Shown piece by piece: positions 7,492 through 17,529 of a stretch of DNA of 56,648 bases (within the stretch, counting starts at the first letter, position 1; each line of letters opens with the position of its first letter). Position numbers and translations under genes: made by a program. The notes under the pieces were generated by a model. It was given only the letters and a program-made list of their open reading frames with translations. It searched no databases and was not told the origin of the DNA. Source of the DNA: Pseudanabaena sp. M53BS1SP1A06MG (GTDB taxonomy: Bacteria > Cyanobacteriota > Cyanobacteriia > Pseudanabaenales > Pseudanabaenaceae); contig JADBWH010000100.1 of assembly GCA_020404105.1 (NCBI GenBank), forward strand, positions 1 through 56,648, written 5' to 3'.

Positions 7492-8013
7492 CTACTTGCT
7501 GGAAATCTTGACCTTAGCCGTCTGTGGAGTAGTGGCATCACCAGCCAGTAGTTTGCTAAGTACATTGTCAAATAAGGCATCGATCGCATATTTCCCACCA
7601 CCATAAATAGTGAAGAAGGCAAAAGATGCAGCATAAATCGAGGATAGCTCAATCGACGGGATCGAGAATCCACCAACTAAAATATGGTGATAATTTGCCA
7701 CCAGCATTGTTGTAAACAATCCTAAAGCCGCAGGTCGTGTCAAAAAGCCTAAAGCTAATAGAGGTGAAGCCACTAGTTCCGTAATTGCTGCACAATAGGC
7801 AAAAAAGATCGGAAATGGTAAACCGATTGCTTCGACATAAGCTTCTGCAAAACTAGGAATATCGGCAATTTTATCTAAGCCGTTATGGATCATTACTGTG
7901 CCAAGAACCACTCTGAGCAGTAGTAGTGAGGCTTGGGTTAAGGAAATGGGCGCAGAGTCGGAACTCAGGATGAGGCGACCAATGGAAGCAGCAAAACGTA
8001 CCGAATTATTCAT
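7492..8013 (-). CDS. DoxX family membrane protein
   Basis: A 173-residue membrane protein with about four hydrophobic segments. LLLLRVVLGTVMIHNGLDKI followed by PFPIFFAYCAAITELVASPLLALGFLTRPAALGL is the DoxX/quinol-oxidase-subunit-like signature, and the last membrane helix contains the family's final Asp-Ala-Leu motif (GGGKYAIDALFD). DoxX-family proteins are inner-membrane proteins, several linked to quinone or oxidative-stress chemistry, but the exact role here is unknown. It stands alone, divergent from rseP with 236 bp between the starts. Confidence 0.88.
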   Translation of the reverse strand: MNNSVRFAASIGRLILSSDSAPISLTQASLLLLRVVLGTVMIHNGLDKIADIPSFAEAYVEAIGLPFPIFFAYCAAITELVASPLLALGFLTRPAALGLFTTMLVANYHHILVGGFSIPSIELSSIYAASFAFFTIYGGGKYAIDALFDNVLSKLLAGDATTPQTAKVKISSK

Positions 8014-8249
8014 TGGCTTACACCTTTATGTAACAAAAAGTAATTTATTGAAATAATTTATGACATATATACATTAATCTTAACATAAAGATTTTTTAAG
8101 GTGAATCTTTAGAAATCTCTATATCTGAAAGATTACATGGTTAACCCCCTGCTTTGAGTTGTGTTACGATCGCAAAACGACCTTTGTGTATCGTTTACCA
8201 CATTCAAAGTGGTTTGAAATTTTTTTAGTAAACTCTTAGAGCAAAGCTT

Positions 8250-9338
8250 ATGTCTGCATTGCCTGCAATTGCCGTACTTGCGATCTTGATATTGGTTCAT
8301 GAACTCGGACACTTTATGGCAGCCCGTGTACAGGGTATTCATGTAAATCGATTTTCGATTGGGTTTGGTCCCGTGCTCTGGAAATATCAGGGCGAGCAAA
8401 CAGAATACGCGCTGCGGGCAATTCCACTCGGTGGTTATGTGGGCTTTCCTGATGATGACGAAGATAGCAATATCCCGCCAGATGATCCTAACTTGATGAA
8501 AAATCGCCCCATTATTGATCGCGCGATCGTGATTAGTGCAGGGGTGATCGCTAATTTTGTCTTTGCCTATTTGGTTCTATTGATCATGACCCTGAGTGTT
8601 GGAATCGGTACGGTCGATCAGCCAGGAGTTAAAATCACGAAAATTCTCGAGCCAGATGCACCTGCGGCAGTTTCAGGATTACGTTCTGGCGATATTATTT
8701 TGGCGGCTAATGGGACAAAATTCGATACCAGCCTAACTACTTTGGATCGTTTTCAGTCATTAATTGCCAAAAATGCTAATCAAACCGTAGATTTACAAGT
8801 CATGCGTGATGGTGAATTGCGGCAAGTGCCAATTTTACCCGATGGGATTGAAGGTAAGGGCCGAATCGGAGTTAGACTAGATTTTACAGGTAAGCCTCAT
8901 CGTCGTGCTGTACATAATATTGGCGAAGCAATCGATAATGCAACTCAAAATTTTGAGCGTCTAGTTTTACTAACGTTTCAAGGTTTAAAACAATTAGCAA
9001 CCAATTTCCAAAATACGGCTTCGCAGTTGTCAGGTCCTGTGGCGATCGTGGCGATGGGTTCAGAACTAGTTAAATCCGATGCAGCCGCCCTATTTGATTT
9101 CACAGCAATTATCAGTATTAACCTCGCGATTATCAATATTTTGCCCCTACCAGCCCTTGATGGTGGTCAATTGGTATTTTTAGTGATTGAGGCTTTGCGT
9201 GGAGGTAAACCTCTTCCCGAAGAGTTACAAAATAATGTCATGCAGGGTGGCTTGGTAATTCTGTTGGGCTTAGGTGTAGTAATGATTTTCAAAGATTCGT
9301 TTAATTTGCTGCAACAGAGTGGGTTAAGTCCTTTGTAG
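8250..9338 (+). CDS. rseP: RseP-type site-2 protease
   Basis: A 362-residue intramembrane zinc metalloprotease. HELGH at residues 17-21 is the HExxH zinc motif in the first membrane helix. One PDZ domain lies at about 125-200 (DAPAAVSGLRSGDIILAANG). The third metal ligand is in LPALDGGQ near residue 303, and a last membrane helix follows. The length is typical of the cyanobacterial single-PDZ form. Its family cleaves membrane-anchored anti-sigma factors or signal peptides; the local substrate is not visible. The Met codon at 8250 is chosen because it places HExxH in the first helix as in the family. Confidence 0.95.
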   Translation: MSALPAIAVLAILILVHELGHFMAARVQGIHVNRFSIGFGPVLWKYQGEQTEYALRAIPLGGYVGFPDDDEDSNIPPDDPNLMKNRPIIDRAIVISAGVIANFVFAYLVLLIMTLSVGIGTVDQPGVKITKILEPDAPAAVSGLRSGDIILAANGTKFDTSLTTLDRFQSLIAKNANQTVDLQVMRDGELRQVPILPDGIEGKGRIGVRLDFTGKPHRRAVHNIGEAIDNATQNFERLVLLTFQGLKQLATNFQNTASQLSGPVAIVAMGSELVKSDAAALFDFTAIISINLAIINILPLPALDGGQLVFLVIEALRGGKPLPEELQNNVMQGGLVILLGLGVVMIFKDSFNLLQQSGLSPL

Positions 9339-9356
9339 TTCAAGCAATCCAAAATA

Positions 9357-9387
9357 CAAAAAGGCGTTGCATTGCAACACCTTTTTG
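9357..9387 (+). terminator. Terminator after rseP
   Basis: AAAAAGGCGTTGC/GCAACACCTTTTT stem (one mismatch) followed by T-rich sequence. Confidence 0.85.
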
Positions 9388-9479
9388 TTTTGAAAATTAC
9401 TAATGCAAAGTTTTTTGACAAATTCGAGCATAATAGATAAAGAAATAATAAGTTTTTCGATCAATTCGATACATCACCC

Positions 9480-11273
9480 ATGTCTCTCCTCATTCGTAAC
9501 GTTGCCATCATCGCCCACGTCGATCACGGCAAAACCACTTTAGTTGACGCACTCCTCAAACAGTCTGGTGCTTTCCGTGAAGGTGAAGCTGTCGTGGATT
9601 GTGTGATGGACTCCAACGATCTTGAGCGTGAGCGAGGCATCACTATTCTGTCAAAGAATACTGCCGTTAAATACAAAGACACCCTAATTAACATTGTTGA
9701 TACCCCTGGACACGCAGACTTTGGTGGCGAAGTCGAGCGAGTCTTGGGCATGGTTGAAGGATGCCTATTAATTGTTGATGCGAACGAAGGTCCGATGCCT
9801 CAAACCCGTTTTGTGTTAAAAAAGGCTTTGGAAAAGGGCTTACGTCCAATTGTTGTCATTAATAAAATTGATCGCCAATTTGCAGACCCTCATAAAGCTG
9901 TAGACAAGGTTCTCGATCTATTCATCGAGCTTGGAGCCGATGATGATCAGTGCGACTTTCCTTATCTCTTCGCTTCAGGTATGGCTGGCTTTGCTAAGGA
10001 AAAGTTAGAAGATGAAGGCATTGATATGCAGCCCTTATTTGAATCCATCTTGCATCATGTCTCTCCACCCGTTGGCAATCCTGAAAAACCTTTGCAGTTG
10101 CAAGTTACCACCCTTGATTACTCAGAATATTTAGGTCGGATTGTGATCGGTAAGATTCATAATGGCACGATCACCACGGGGCAACAGGCGGCGCTCATTA
10201 CTGAAGATGGCACGATTGTTAAATCCAAAATTAGTAAGCTCTTGGGGTTTGATGGACTCAAGCGTGTGGAATTGCAATCCTCTTCTGCAGGTAACATTGT
10301 GGCAGTGGCAGGTTTTGCTAATGCCAATATTGGTGAAACGATTACCTGTCCCAATGAACCGCAAGCTTTGCCAATGATTAAGGTGGACGAGCCAACTTTG
10401 CAGATGACCTTCTGTGTCAATGATTCTCCATTTGTGGGACAAGAGGGCAAACTGGTAACTACCCGTCAAGTACGCGATCGCCTATTGCGCGAACTAGAAA
10501 CTAACGTGGCTTTGCGTGTGCAAGAAGATCCCGAATCGCCTGATCGTTTTGCAGTATCTGGACGTGGTGAGTTACACCTCGGTATTTTGATCGAAACCAT
10601 GCGCCGTGAGGGTTATGAGTTCCAAGTTACTCAACCTCAGGTTATTTACCGTGAACTCAATGGTCAGAAGTGTGAGCCGTATGAATGTCTCGTCCTTGAT
10701 GTGCCTGAAGATGCTGTTGGTGGTTGCATTGAACGTCTTGGTCAGCGTCGCGCCGAAATGGTAGATATGCAAATGTCCAGTGGTGGCCGCTCACAACTAG
10801 AGTTTGTTGTTCCAGCCCGTGGTTTGATTGGATTCCGTGGTGACTTTATGCGTGCAACTCGTGGCTCAGGCATCATGAATCATAGTTTCCTCGATTACCG
10901 CCCTGTTGCTGGTGAAATTAGCGCTCGTCGGAATGGTGTTCTAATTTCCTTTGAGGAGGGTGTAGCAACTGAATATTCTCTAAAGAATTCCGAAGATCGG
11001 GGTGTATTTTTTATTAAGCCTGGAACTAAGGTTTATAAGAGCATGATCATTGGTGAGCATAACCGCCCTCAAGATCTAGAACTCAATGTTTGCAAGTCTA
11101 AACAATTAACGAATATGAGAGCCGCAGGAAGTGATGACCTTGTGCAGTTACAAGCTCCTATTGAGATGAGTCTCGAACGCGCACTGGAATACATTGGTCC
11201 TGATGAAATGCTAGAGGTTACACCTGAATCTATCCGTTTACGCAAGATGAATAAAAAACTAGCTAGACGATAA
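9480..11273 (+). CDS. typA: Translational GTPase TypA/BipA
   Basis: A 597-residue ribosome-associated GTPase. The G domain has AHVDHGKTT (G1, residues 12-20), RGITI (G2), [14 protein letters not shown] (G3) and NKIDR (G4). An EF-Tu-like domain II, EF-G-like domains III and V ([22 protein letters not shown]) and the TypA C-terminal domain ([15 protein letters not shown], near residue 460-480) follow. Length and order are canonical. TypA helps 50S assembly and growth under cold or nutrient stress. It is monocistronic between two hairpin terminators. Confidence 0.98.
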   Translation: MSLLIRNVAIIAHVDHGKTTLVDALLKQSGAFREGEAVVDCVMDSNDLERERGITILSKNTAVKYKDTLINIVDTPGHADFGGEVERVLGMVEGCLLIVDANEGPMPQTRFVLKKALEKGLRPIVVINKIDRQFADPHKAVDKVLDLFIELGADDDQCDFPYLFASGMAGFAKEKLEDEGIDMQPLFESILHHVSPPVGNPEKPLQLQVTTLDYSEYLGRIVIGKIHNGTITTGQQAALITEDGTIVKSKISKLLGFDGLKRVELQSSSAGNIVAVAGFANANIGETITCPNEPQALPMIKVDEPTLQMTFCVNDSPFVGQEGKLVTTRQVRDRLLRELETNVALRVQEDPESPDRFAVSGRGELHLGILIETMRREGYEFQVTQPQVIYRELNGQKCEPYECLVLDVPEDAVGGCIERLGQRRAEMVDMQMSSGGRSQLEFVVPARGLIGFRGDFMRATRGSGIMNHSFLDYRPVAGEISARRNGVLISFEEGVATEYSLKNSEDRGVFFIKPGTKVYKSMIIGEHNRPQDLELNVCKSKQLTNMRAAGSDDLVQLQAPIEMSLERALEYIGPDEMLEVTPESIRLRKMNKKLARR

Positions 11274-11283
11274 GTAACAACAA

Positions 11284-11326
11284 AAATAAAGGTACGCAGA
11301 TAAGTAGAGCGTACCTTTATTTTTAT
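11284..11326 (+). terminator. Terminator after typA
   Basis: AAAAATAAAGGTACGC / GCGTACCTTTATTTTT stem with an 11-base loop. Confidence 0.93.
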
Positions 11327-11382
11327 TGATAATGCTAGACTGTCTTTACAGGTTTTTAGGCTATTTTTTAAGTACGTCACTT

Positions 11383-11550
11383 ATGCATCAAGTTGTCCTT
11401 GAAATTGCTGGCAGTCGTAGGGTTCACGTTATCTCGGAGCATGAAGACAAGGAGGAAGCTTTAGATAAGTACATCAAGCTTGTAGAAGCTAATAAAGGTT
11501 CGCCTGTTACTAGTAAGGGAAAATATACAATTCGCAAAAAGCCAGCTTAA
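11383..11550 (+). CDS. Small hypothetical protein
   Basis: A 55-residue protein (MHQVVLEIAGSRRVHVISEHEDKEEALDKYI..., ending TIRKKPA). I chose the Met at 11383 because the upstream extension of the same frame runs into the typA terminator and is rich in hydrophobic/aromatic residues. The sequence predicts a beta strand followed by a long charged helix. It lies 9 bp upstream of the J-domain gene and is probably co-transcribed with it. I do not recognise the family and no motif suggests a function. Confidence 0.6.
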   Translation: MHQVVLEIAGSRRVHVISEHEDKEEALDKYIKLVEANKGSPVTSKGKYTIRKKPA

Positions 11551-11559
11551 TGTCATTTC

Positions 11560-12228
11560 ATGCACTTATCCGAATGCTATCGACTTTTAGGAATCCCCCG
11601 AAATGCAACCTTAGAAGATATTAAGGTTGCCTATCGTCGTTTAGCCCGTAAGTATCACCCTGATATTAATCAGAATGATCCTGCCGCCGCCGATAAATTT
11701 CGCCTTGTCCAAGAAGCTTACAAATTGCTCAAAAATGCCGAAAATGCCGATAAAGGTAATTTTGACAAAGAACTGTTTTCTAAAAACGTCGCTACGCGAT
11801 CGCCATCTCACACGACTCCGCCGCCGCCGCCCAAAAACTACAGTAAGCCACCTCAACCCCATCCCAAAATTAAAATTGAGGTGAAGCAGGTTAGTAATAA
11901 AGTCGATCCCATCAGTAGCAACCCAGAGTTAAAACTGAAGCTAGATATGTTGCGGCGGGTGCAGGATCTACTGAAGCAAAAAAAATATGTTGTGGCGATC
12001 GCAGTTGTGGAAGGAATGAATGAGAGATTTCCTAATACGCCAGAGGTCATCCATTGGCAAGCGGTAACTTACCATCGTTGGAGTAGTGAGTTAATTTTGA
12101 ATAGGAAGTTACACGAGGCAGAAATCTATCTCAATAAAGCCCTAACCACCGATCCTAAAAATCGAGAATTAGCTTTTGAAGTGAATCGTGACTTAGAGAG
12201 AGTTAAACAACTAAGGAACATGAAATAA
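11560..12228 (+). CDS. J-domain (DnaJ-like) protein
   Basis: A 222-residue protein. Residues 5-60 form a J domain: [31 protein letters not shown] carries the HPD tripeptide (about residues 32-34) that stimulates Hsp70 ATPase. A Pro/Ser-rich linker ([18 protein letters not shown]) follows, then a helical region from about 120 on with TPR-like character ([25 protein letters not shown]). It lacks the G/F and zinc-finger regions of DnaJ, so it is a class C co-chaperone. The last 18 bp overlap the convergent antiporter gene. Confidence 0.93.
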   Translation: MHLSECYRLLGIPRNATLEDIKVAYRRLARKYHPDINQNDPAAADKFRLVQEAYKLLKNAENADKGNFDKELFSKNVATRSPSHTTPPPPPKNYSKPPQPHPKIKIEVKQVSNKVDPISSNPELKLKLDMLRRVQDLLKQKKYVVAIAVVEGMNERFPNTPEVIHWQAVTYHRWSSELILNRKLHEAEIYLNKALTTDPKNRELAFEVNRDLERVKQLRNMK

Positions 12229-13476
12229 AAATGTCACTAGTGGTGAACATATCACTGTGGTAATGATCGCCATAATTACCATGATCGTAAATAGAGTTGG
12301 TGTGATTACCCCCTGCTCTAAACCAATATTTAAAATAATTAATTCCATCATCCCCCGCGTATTCATCAAAGCCCCCACAGTCATCGAATTACGCCAATTT
12401 TCACCTGAATATCTAGCTGCGAGGGTACAGGCTAAACCTTTGCCTAGTACAGCAATTAGAGTAATTAGCAAAGTAATCGCCCATAAATGCGGAGAATTCA
12501 GTAGTCCTATTTGCGTATTTAGCCCCGAAAATACAAAGAAAATTGGCACGAGTAATGAGGTGGTGAGATATTCTAGATGTCTATGGACGGATTCGGCGAA
12601 ATGACCGCGTGGCATGACGATTCCTAGAACAAATGCGCCAAAAATGGCATGAACACCTATAGAATCAGTGTAATAGGCGCAAACCATCATGATGATAAAT
12701 ACAGAGGTTAAAGTTTGAATCGTTACTTCGCCATCGCGTCTTGTCCAGTAACTAAAGATGCGAAGAATACGTTGTCCGAAAAACCACATGAATATTACAT
12801 AGGCTAATGTGCCACCGATCGCAATAATTGCTACATTAATGGAACTTTTGATACTGGCAAGCACCAACGCTAGCAAACACCAAGCGATCGCGTCATCAAG
12901 GGAACCTGCGGCTAACACCAGCGTACCGAGTTTAGTTTTGATCAGCCCTCGTTCATGCAGAATTCTTGCCAACATCGGAAAAGCAGTAATCGACATGGAA
13001 GCGCCCATATACAATGCAGCAGCCCAAGGCGTAATGTTAGAACTAAATAATTCCTTGCCATGCAAACCAAAAGCAGCGATTGCCCCCAGTGCAAAAGGCG
13101 CTAAAATTCCTGCGATCGAAACAATTCCCGCACTTTTTGCTCGATTGCGTAAGAGATTCATGTCGAGGTCTAGACCGACCAAAAACATATAAATCATCAG
13201 TCCAACTTGGCTGAGCGTATACAAAATAGACATCGAGGGGTTTGGGAAGAGATGAGTTGCATCGGCAATAATTGGGCTTTTGGGAAATAGCCATTGCTGG
13301 AGATTGGGCGCAATCATGCCAAATAATGAAGGTCCTAGCATAATCCCTGCTAACATTTCTCCCACAACTTCAGTCTGACCTAAATAGCGTTTTCCAAAGT
13401 AAGATACTAGCTTGCAAGCAGACAAAATTACGGTCAATTGCAACAATAGCTCAAGCAGTAGTTCTGAATTTGTCAT
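12211..13476 (-). CDS. Cation:proton antiporter (CPA2)
   Basis: A 421-residue polytopic membrane protein with about 12-13 hydrophobic segments. [21 protein letters not shown] is the Na+/H+ exchanger start, and [17 protein letters not shown] carries the double aspartate characteristic of electrogenic CPA2 (NapA/KefB-like) transporters. [15 protein letters not shown] and [15 protein letters not shown] are further family marks. No RCK/TrkA domain is attached, so it is the short form. It probably exchanges Na+ or K+ for H+. Its 3' end overlaps the J-domain gene by 18 bp. Ion specificity cannot be told. Confidence 0.93.
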   Translation of the reverse strand: MTNSELLLELLLQLTVILSACKLVSYFGKRYLGQTEVVGEMLAGIMLGPSLFGMIAPNLQQWLFPKSPIIADATHLFPNPSMSILYTLSQVGLMIYMFLVGLDLDMNLLRNRAKSAGIVSIAGILAPFALGAIAAFGLHGKELFSSNITPWAAALYMGASMSITAFPMLARILHERGLIKTKLGTLVLAAGSLDDAIAWCLLALVLASIKSSINVAIIAIGGTLAYVIFMWFFGQRILRIFSYWTRRDGEVTIQTLTSVFIIMMVCAYYTDSIGVHAIFGAFVLGIVMPRGHFAESVHRHLEYLTTSLLVPIFFVFSGLNTQIGLLNSPHLWAITLLITLIAVLGKGLACTLAARYSGENWRNSMTVGALMNTRGMMELIILNIGLEQGVITPTLFTIMVIMAIITTVICSPLVTFLFHVP

Positions 13477-13510
13477 AAATTCTGGTGCTTTAATAGGGCG
13501 ATCGCAATAA

Positions 13511-13541
13511 AAAAAGTATCCTCTCGCAAGGATACTTGAAA
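13511..13541. repeat. Hairpin upstream of antiporter gene
   Basis: AAGTATCCT/AGGATACTT arms around CTCGCA, 35-65 bp upstream of the antiporter start. It could be a leader structure or a part of the clpP3 downstream region. Confidence 0.6.
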
Positions 13542-13562
13542 TATCGAGATATTACAAAAAAG

Positions 13563-13590
13563 AAAAAAAGGTGGTTTAGCACCTTTTTTA
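13563..13590 (-). terminator. Terminator of clpR-clpP3
   Basis: AAAAAAGGTG / CACCTTTTTT stem-loop immediately after the clpP3 stop codon, read on the minus strand. Confidence 0.85.
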
Positions 13591-13593
13591 AGT

Positions 13594-14187
13594 TTATGGA
13601 GTTGACTCAAGAACGCGATCAATCAGCCCATATTCCAGAGCTTCCTGTGAAGACATGTAGTAGTCACGGTTCATGTCCCGCTCAATCTTTTCGAGGGGCT
13701 GCCCCGTGCGCTTCGCATATTCCTCATTCAACTTATGACGAATACGAATAATTTCCTTTGCTTCAATCTCAATATCAGAAGCTTGACCTCTTGTACCACC
13801 TGAAGGCTGGTGAATCATGATTCGTGCATTAGGCAGAGCATAACGCTTACCCTTAGAGCCAGCCATCAGTAGATACGAACCCATCGAAGCAGCAAGCCCA
13901 ACGCAAATAGTGGTAACATCTGACTTGATATGCTGCATGGTGTCAAAGATCGCCAAGCCAGCAGAAACTGATCCACCAGGGGAGTTGATGTACATGTAGA
14001 TATCTTTGTTTTGATCTTCGGAATCAAAGTAGAGCAGACGGGCAATGATCGAGTTTGCCATGCCATCTGTAACTTCTCCACTTAAAAAGATGATGCGCTC
14101 CATCGATAGACGCTCGTAGATGCTGATCCACTGCGTAAAGGAGTCACCAGGATAGCGATAGGGAACTCTAGGAACACCGATAGGCAT
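13594..14187 (-). CDS. clpP: ClpP protease subunit (ClpP3 type)
   Basis: A 197-residue serine peptidase subunit. The catalytic Ser101 is in GLAASMGS and His126 in MIHQP; the acid is in the following helical region ([17 protein letters not shown]). It lies 149 bp downstream of clpR on the same strand. In cyanobacteria the ClpP3/ClpR pair forms the essential mixed core that works with ClpC, so by context this is ClpP3. The spacer contains STRRs. The length is normal. Confidence 0.95.
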   Translation of the reverse strand: MPIGVPRVPYRYPGDSFTQWISIYERLSMERIIFLSGEVTDGMANSIIARLLYFDSEDQNKDIYMYINSPGGSVSAGLAIFDTMQHIKSDVTTICVGLAASMGSYLLMAGSKGKRYALPNARIMIHQPSGGTRGQASDIEIEAKEIIRIRHKLNEEYAKRTGQPLEKIERDMNRDYYMSSQEALEYGLIDRVLESTP

Positions 14188-14212
14188 AGTTTTAGAATTT
14201 GGTAATTGAGTG

Positions 14213-14340
14213 ATTGGCTATTGGCTATTGGCTATTGGCTATTGGCTATTAGCTTTTGACTCTTGATAGCTATCTTGATGTTGGTTATGGAATTTGAAAT
14301 CACCTGAGCTAACAGCTAACGGCTAACAGCTAATAACTAA
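14213..14340. repeat. STRR blocks between clpR and clpP3
   Basis: Two heptanucleotide-type repeat blocks: about five GGCTATT units at 14213-14251 and four degenerate copies of AGCTAAC/GGCTAAC at 14307-14340. The second reaches over the clpR stop codon. They are short tandemly repeated repetitive sequences of the kind known in cyanobacteria, here inside an essential operon. Confidence 0.85.
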
Positions 14341-15038
14341 ACAAGTGCAGGAATAGCTTTCGGTAAGTCCTTTGTACTTTCGAGAACGCGATCAATGATG
14401 CCATATTCCTTGGCTTGCTCAGGAGTCATGTAAAACATCCGATCCATATCTTTAGTCAGTACTTCTGGTGATTTACCTGTAGTACGCGATAGGATGCGTA
14501 ACATCGCTTCGCGGTTAGTTAAGACTTCCTTAGCCTGAATTTGGAGGTCAGAGGCTTGTCCTCTAGTTTGACGACGGGCTTGGTGCAGGACGATGCTGGC
14601 ATTGGGCAAGCTGGCACGGAAACCTTTAGTGCCACTGGCGAGGATCATCGCTGCTGTTCCCATGGCTTGCCCGAGGCAAATGGTATGGACAGGCGGCTTG
14701 ATATAGTTGAGTGTGTCACAGATGGCAAAGGCTTCGGTTTCAAAGCCGATCGCATCACCTGTGTACCAAGATGTCCCCGTGGAGTTGATATATAGGAAAA
14801 TCGGTTTTTCAGGATCTTCGTATTGCAAATAGAGGAGTTGGGCGATGAGCAATTCTGTAACATCGACACCAAGCTGCTGTTTGTATTCGTCGGGTGATAC
14901 AAGAGGCAACCCAAAGTAAATAATCCGCTCTTTTAGCAATAGCGAAGGTAAGTCAGGCGGCGGTGTGCGTCCGTATGACGAATCCCCGTAGTAGGCGGCT
15001 TGTGCGGCGCGGGGAACAGAGCGAGAAGGTCGATCCAT
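14337..15038 (-). CDS. clpR: ClpR, inactive ClpP-like subunit
   Basis: A protein of about 233 residues from the Met of MDRPSRSVPRAAQAAYYGD, which I prefer because homologues begin near this point; an in-frame Met nine codons earlier is possible. The ClpP fold is clear (YGDSSYGRTPPPDLPSLLLKERIIYFG, FLYINSTGTSW), but at the position of the nucleophile the sequence is LGQAMGTAA in place of GLAASMGS: the serine is replaced by Gly. The histidine survives (VLHQA). This is the defining ClpR change. It pairs with the downstream ClpP3 in the mixed core. Confidence 0.94.
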   Translation of the reverse strand: MDRPSRSVPRAAQAAYYGDSSYGRTPPPDLPSLLLKERIIYFGLPLVSPDEYKQQLGVDVTELLIAQLLYLQYEDPEKPIFLYINSTGTSWYTGDAIGFETEAFAICDTLNYIKPPVHTICLGQAMGTAAMILASGTKGFRASLPNASIVLHQARRQTRGQASDLQIQAKEVLTNREAMLRILSRTTGKSPEVLTKDMDRMFYMTPEQAKEYGIIDRVLESTKDLPKAIPALV

Positions 15039-15357
15039 GTTTATTCGTGTTAATGACACTAACATTGTTAGCTTATCACAGCGATCCCACTGCTATTGCC
15101 GATCTGAGCCAAGATTGATGTAGGGTTAGCCGCCTAACTAATTGTCTTTGGGTGCATCTCGCTTTGGAATATTTGGTAAATAATTTGGTAAATACAAGTC
15201 GATTAACCCCCTTGTTCTAGACTTAGTAAAGTTGGGAGACTGCACAAAGTGAGGTGATGAATAGGGTAATCGGTCTAGCCATGGTGACGAGTTTGTTGTC
15301 TGGGTTGCCTATGTTCATCATTTTTGTGGGTTCGGTAATTGATTGTAGAACTTTGGC
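15039..15357. other. Intergenic, nothing specific
   Basis: The region upstream of clpR and downstream of lptC, both transcribed leftward. It should contain the clpR promoter; no strong hairpin or conserved box was seen. Confidence 0.4.
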
Positions 15358-16485
15358 TTAAGGATTTAATGTCGAAATCACATTTGCTCCCGTGACTATT
15401 ACCGTTTGCTGTTCTAGATTCGCCACGGCACGATCGCCTTGGACATTAAGACTTTTTTCAGGCTGACGATAGTTAATATTGCCATTCGCCGTAATTGTTT
15501 TCGTGGGGATTAGCCATTCAACCTGATCTGCATTCACAACTCCTTGAGTCGAGCTAAAACTAGCAGATACTTGTCCTGTGAGTTTGATGCGCTCCTCCTG
15601 TAGCTGCGCTTCTCCCTTTTGAGCATTAACGACTATGCCACGACTTTTGCTAACTCCTTTAAAGGCAACAGGCAACGAAACCAGTTTTTTATCTAGATTC
15701 CAAATTGCTTGTTCAGCTTCAATATCGACATCTAATTTCGGATCTTTGGCTTTGATATTGCCCTTAAAAATAACTTCTTTCTTCTGAATATTCCAATCTC
15801 CCTTGTTCGCAAATAGTTGCATTTTGTCTTTAACTTGAATGACGGAAATTGGTACTTCGGAAAAAACGCGATCGCGCTTGGCATCCCAAGTCACCTTCTC
15901 ACTTTTCATTTCCAATGGAGGTTTAACAGATGTAACTATGACGTTATCTTCAAGACTATAAACATTGATACTAGGCTTAGCAGTGAGTTCCTTACCCGTC
16001 ATTTTGATTTGATCTTCAGGTTTGTTGATCTGGATATTGCCTGTCGCTTTTAGTAAATCCTGCTCTGATTTCCAAGTCATTTGATCGGCAACCATATCAA
16101 TTTTTTCTTGCACAGCGATCGCTTTGATATTGCCTTCTAGAGAAATTTCCTTAGAAGCTTGATCGATCGTTCCCTTATCACCCGTTACTTCCATTAGAGG
16201 TTCCCCATTGCGATAAAACTTTCCTTTGACCTCTTGGACATCAGCAATTTTGCGATCTTGACGATAATCAGCTTGTTTAGAAGTTATTTCCCAAATTAGT
16301 TTCCCATCGGCATCAAATTCAGTGAGGGTGATATTTTGGAGGCTCGATCCTGCAACCTGTGCAGGCTTATTTAAACTTGTGACTTCAGGGCGCAAAAATA
16401 CAAACCATCCTAGTCCAGAAATCAGCGCTGTTATAGAAAAGATGATGGCAAACAGGCGGATATTACGGCGGCTAAGTAGTTGCAT
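15358..16485 (-). CDS. lptC: LptC-like LPS export periplasmic protein
   Basis: A 375-residue membrane-anchored protein. A single N-terminal membrane segment (RLFAIIFSITALISGLGWFVFL, residues 11-31) is followed by an LptC domain (ITLTEFDADGKLIWEITSKQADYRQDRKIADVQEV) and then OstA/LptA-like beta-strand repeats (ATGNIQINKPEDQIKMTG, FKGNIKAKDPKLDVDIEAEQ). The long form, with an LptA-like jelly-roll extension, is the cyanobacterial type. It would link the inner-membrane LptFGB transporter to the outer membrane. No other lpt gene is adjacent. Confidence 0.9.
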   Translation of the reverse strand: MQLLSRRNIRLFAIIFSITALISGLGWFVFLRPEVTSLNKPAQVAGSSLQNITLTEFDADGKLIWEITSKQADYRQDRKIADVQEVKGKFYRNGEPLMEVTGDKGTIDQASKEISLEGNIKAIAVQEKIDMVADQMTWKSEQDLLKATGNIQINKPEDQIKMTGKELTAKPSINVYSLEDNVIVTSVKPPLEMKSEKVTWDAKRDRVFSEVPISVIQVKDKMQLFANKGDWNIQKKEVIFKGNIKAKDPKLDVDIEAEQAIWNLDKKLVSLPVAFKGVSKSRGIVVNAQKGEAQLQEERIKLTGQVSASFSSTQGVVNADQVEWLIPTKTITANGNINYRQPEKSLNVQGDRAVANLEQQTVIVTGANVISTLNP

Positions 16486-16962
16486 GATGCTTGGAGATGG
16501 TTTTAGTTAGATAGGCAGTATTTTATATGATTAGCAGAGTTACAAATTTGTTCAGCATTTAAGTTCAGCATTTAATTTTAGCTGGTTAGAAAGCAAAGGC
16601 TTTTCGACTTTTGCGTCTATGCATATCGCTGAGGCTCACATGAAATCATCGTTCTTAAGTCGTTGCTTTTATTGATAGCTATGTCATTTAAGACCTTTAC
16701 AGGAAATAATTGTTAACGTTAGTTTGGGTTAAGCTGGCAAATTTTAAAAGTTCAAAAGTAAAAGCCTTGCTAAGCAAGGCTTTTACTTTTGAACTTTGAG
16801 AGAGGGTTTGCGTAGCAAACCCTCTCTCAAAGCCTGATTCAAATTATCACGCACTCGTTTTTGTTAAAGCAAATAACTTGAACCTTTTGGCTAGGAGCAG
16901 ATGTCTAAACCACTGTAAAACGTTAAACACTCGATTCAAGGCGATCGCCAAAGGTGAACATT
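16486..16962. mobile_element. Intergenic with double-hairpin element, copy A
   Basis: Within this gap, 16726-16857 is a repeat with two adjacent long hairpins: 16751-16790 (AAAAGTAAAAGCCTTGC and its complement) and 16796-16832 (TTTGAGAGAGGGTTTGC and its complement). A second copy in the opposite orientation is at 19685-19828; flanking sequence (GGGTTAAG-TGGCAA, CAAATTATC) is also shared, so the repeat unit is larger than the hairpins. No protein is encoded. Confidence 0.8.
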
Positions 16963-17277
16963 ATGAAAAGCTACATTCTTCCAATTCTTGCAGCTACCTC
17001 AGTCCTTAGCACCCTCAGCCTAATGAGTCCCAGTTCTGCATCCGCAGGTCCCATCCATGAACGCCAAGTTAATCAGCAGGAGCGGATCTACCAAGGTGTT
17101 CAAGAAGGTACAATTAGCCAACAAGAATATAAAAATTTGCAAGCAAGAGAGGCTAAGATAGCTGCTCAGCGTCGAGCCTATCTTAAGGATGGGGAATTGA
17201 CCAAAAAAGAAGCATTTCGTTTGACTAATGCCCAAAATCGTGCGTCGAGGGCAATTTATCGCGATCGCCATGACTAG
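16963..17277 (+). CDS. Secreted small hypothetical protein
   Basis: A 104-residue protein with a signal peptide (MKSYILPILAATSVLSTLSL, cleavage probably after SASA near residue 28). The mature part is helical and highly charged, with repeats of the type QERIYQGVQEGTISQQEYKNLQAREAKI and ASRAIYRDRHD at the end. This matches a family of small periplasmic bacterial proteins with two antiparallel helices and no known function. A GTG three codons upstream is an alternative start. Its stop codon runs into a terminator. Confidence 0.8.
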   Translation: MKSYILPILAATSVLSTLSLMSPSSASAGPIHERQVNQQERIYQGVQEGTISQQEYKNLQAREAKIAAQRRAYLKDGELTKKEAFRLTNAQNRASRAIYRDRHD

Positions 17278-17312
17278 CAATTAAGTGTGCGTGAAGTGCA
17301 CACTTAATTGCT
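17276..17312 (+). terminator. Hairpin terminator after secreted protein gene
   Basis: AGCAATTAAGTGTGC / GCACACTTAATTGCT, perfect 15-bp arms beginning inside the stop codon; only a weak T-run follows. Confidence 0.7.
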
Positions 17313-17318
17313 GCATAC

Positions 17319-17425
17319 TTACAGCCTGTTGAGGCTTTGAGTAGTATAGAAATATTTTTGAAAGCAGCGCGAAGCGCTGCTTTCAAAAATATTTCTGGGT
17401 TTTAAGTAAGTGCAAAGCGCTGTAA
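17319..17425. mobile_element. Hairpin MITE-like family, copy 1
   Basis: 107-bp element with TTACAGC/GCTGTAA ends and a central perfect hairpin of about 22 bp per arm (AGAAATATTTTTGAAAGCAGC and complement). Other copies: 21153-21257 (inverted), 22580-22685 (degenerate) and fragments at 1918-2087. Confidence 0.85.
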
Positions 17426-17529
17426 CTACTAGCGTTATTATGGGCGGGGTGAAATCCGAATAGCAAGAGAGGTTAGCGGTGATTACATATCAGTACAATA
17501 GACTGAGAGTAAACCGTAAAGATGAAGTT

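Noticed and set aside
12257-13192. Plus-strand frames inside the antiporter gene
   Set aside because: Shadows of the minus-strand membrane protein, rich in Ile/Ala from complementary codons.
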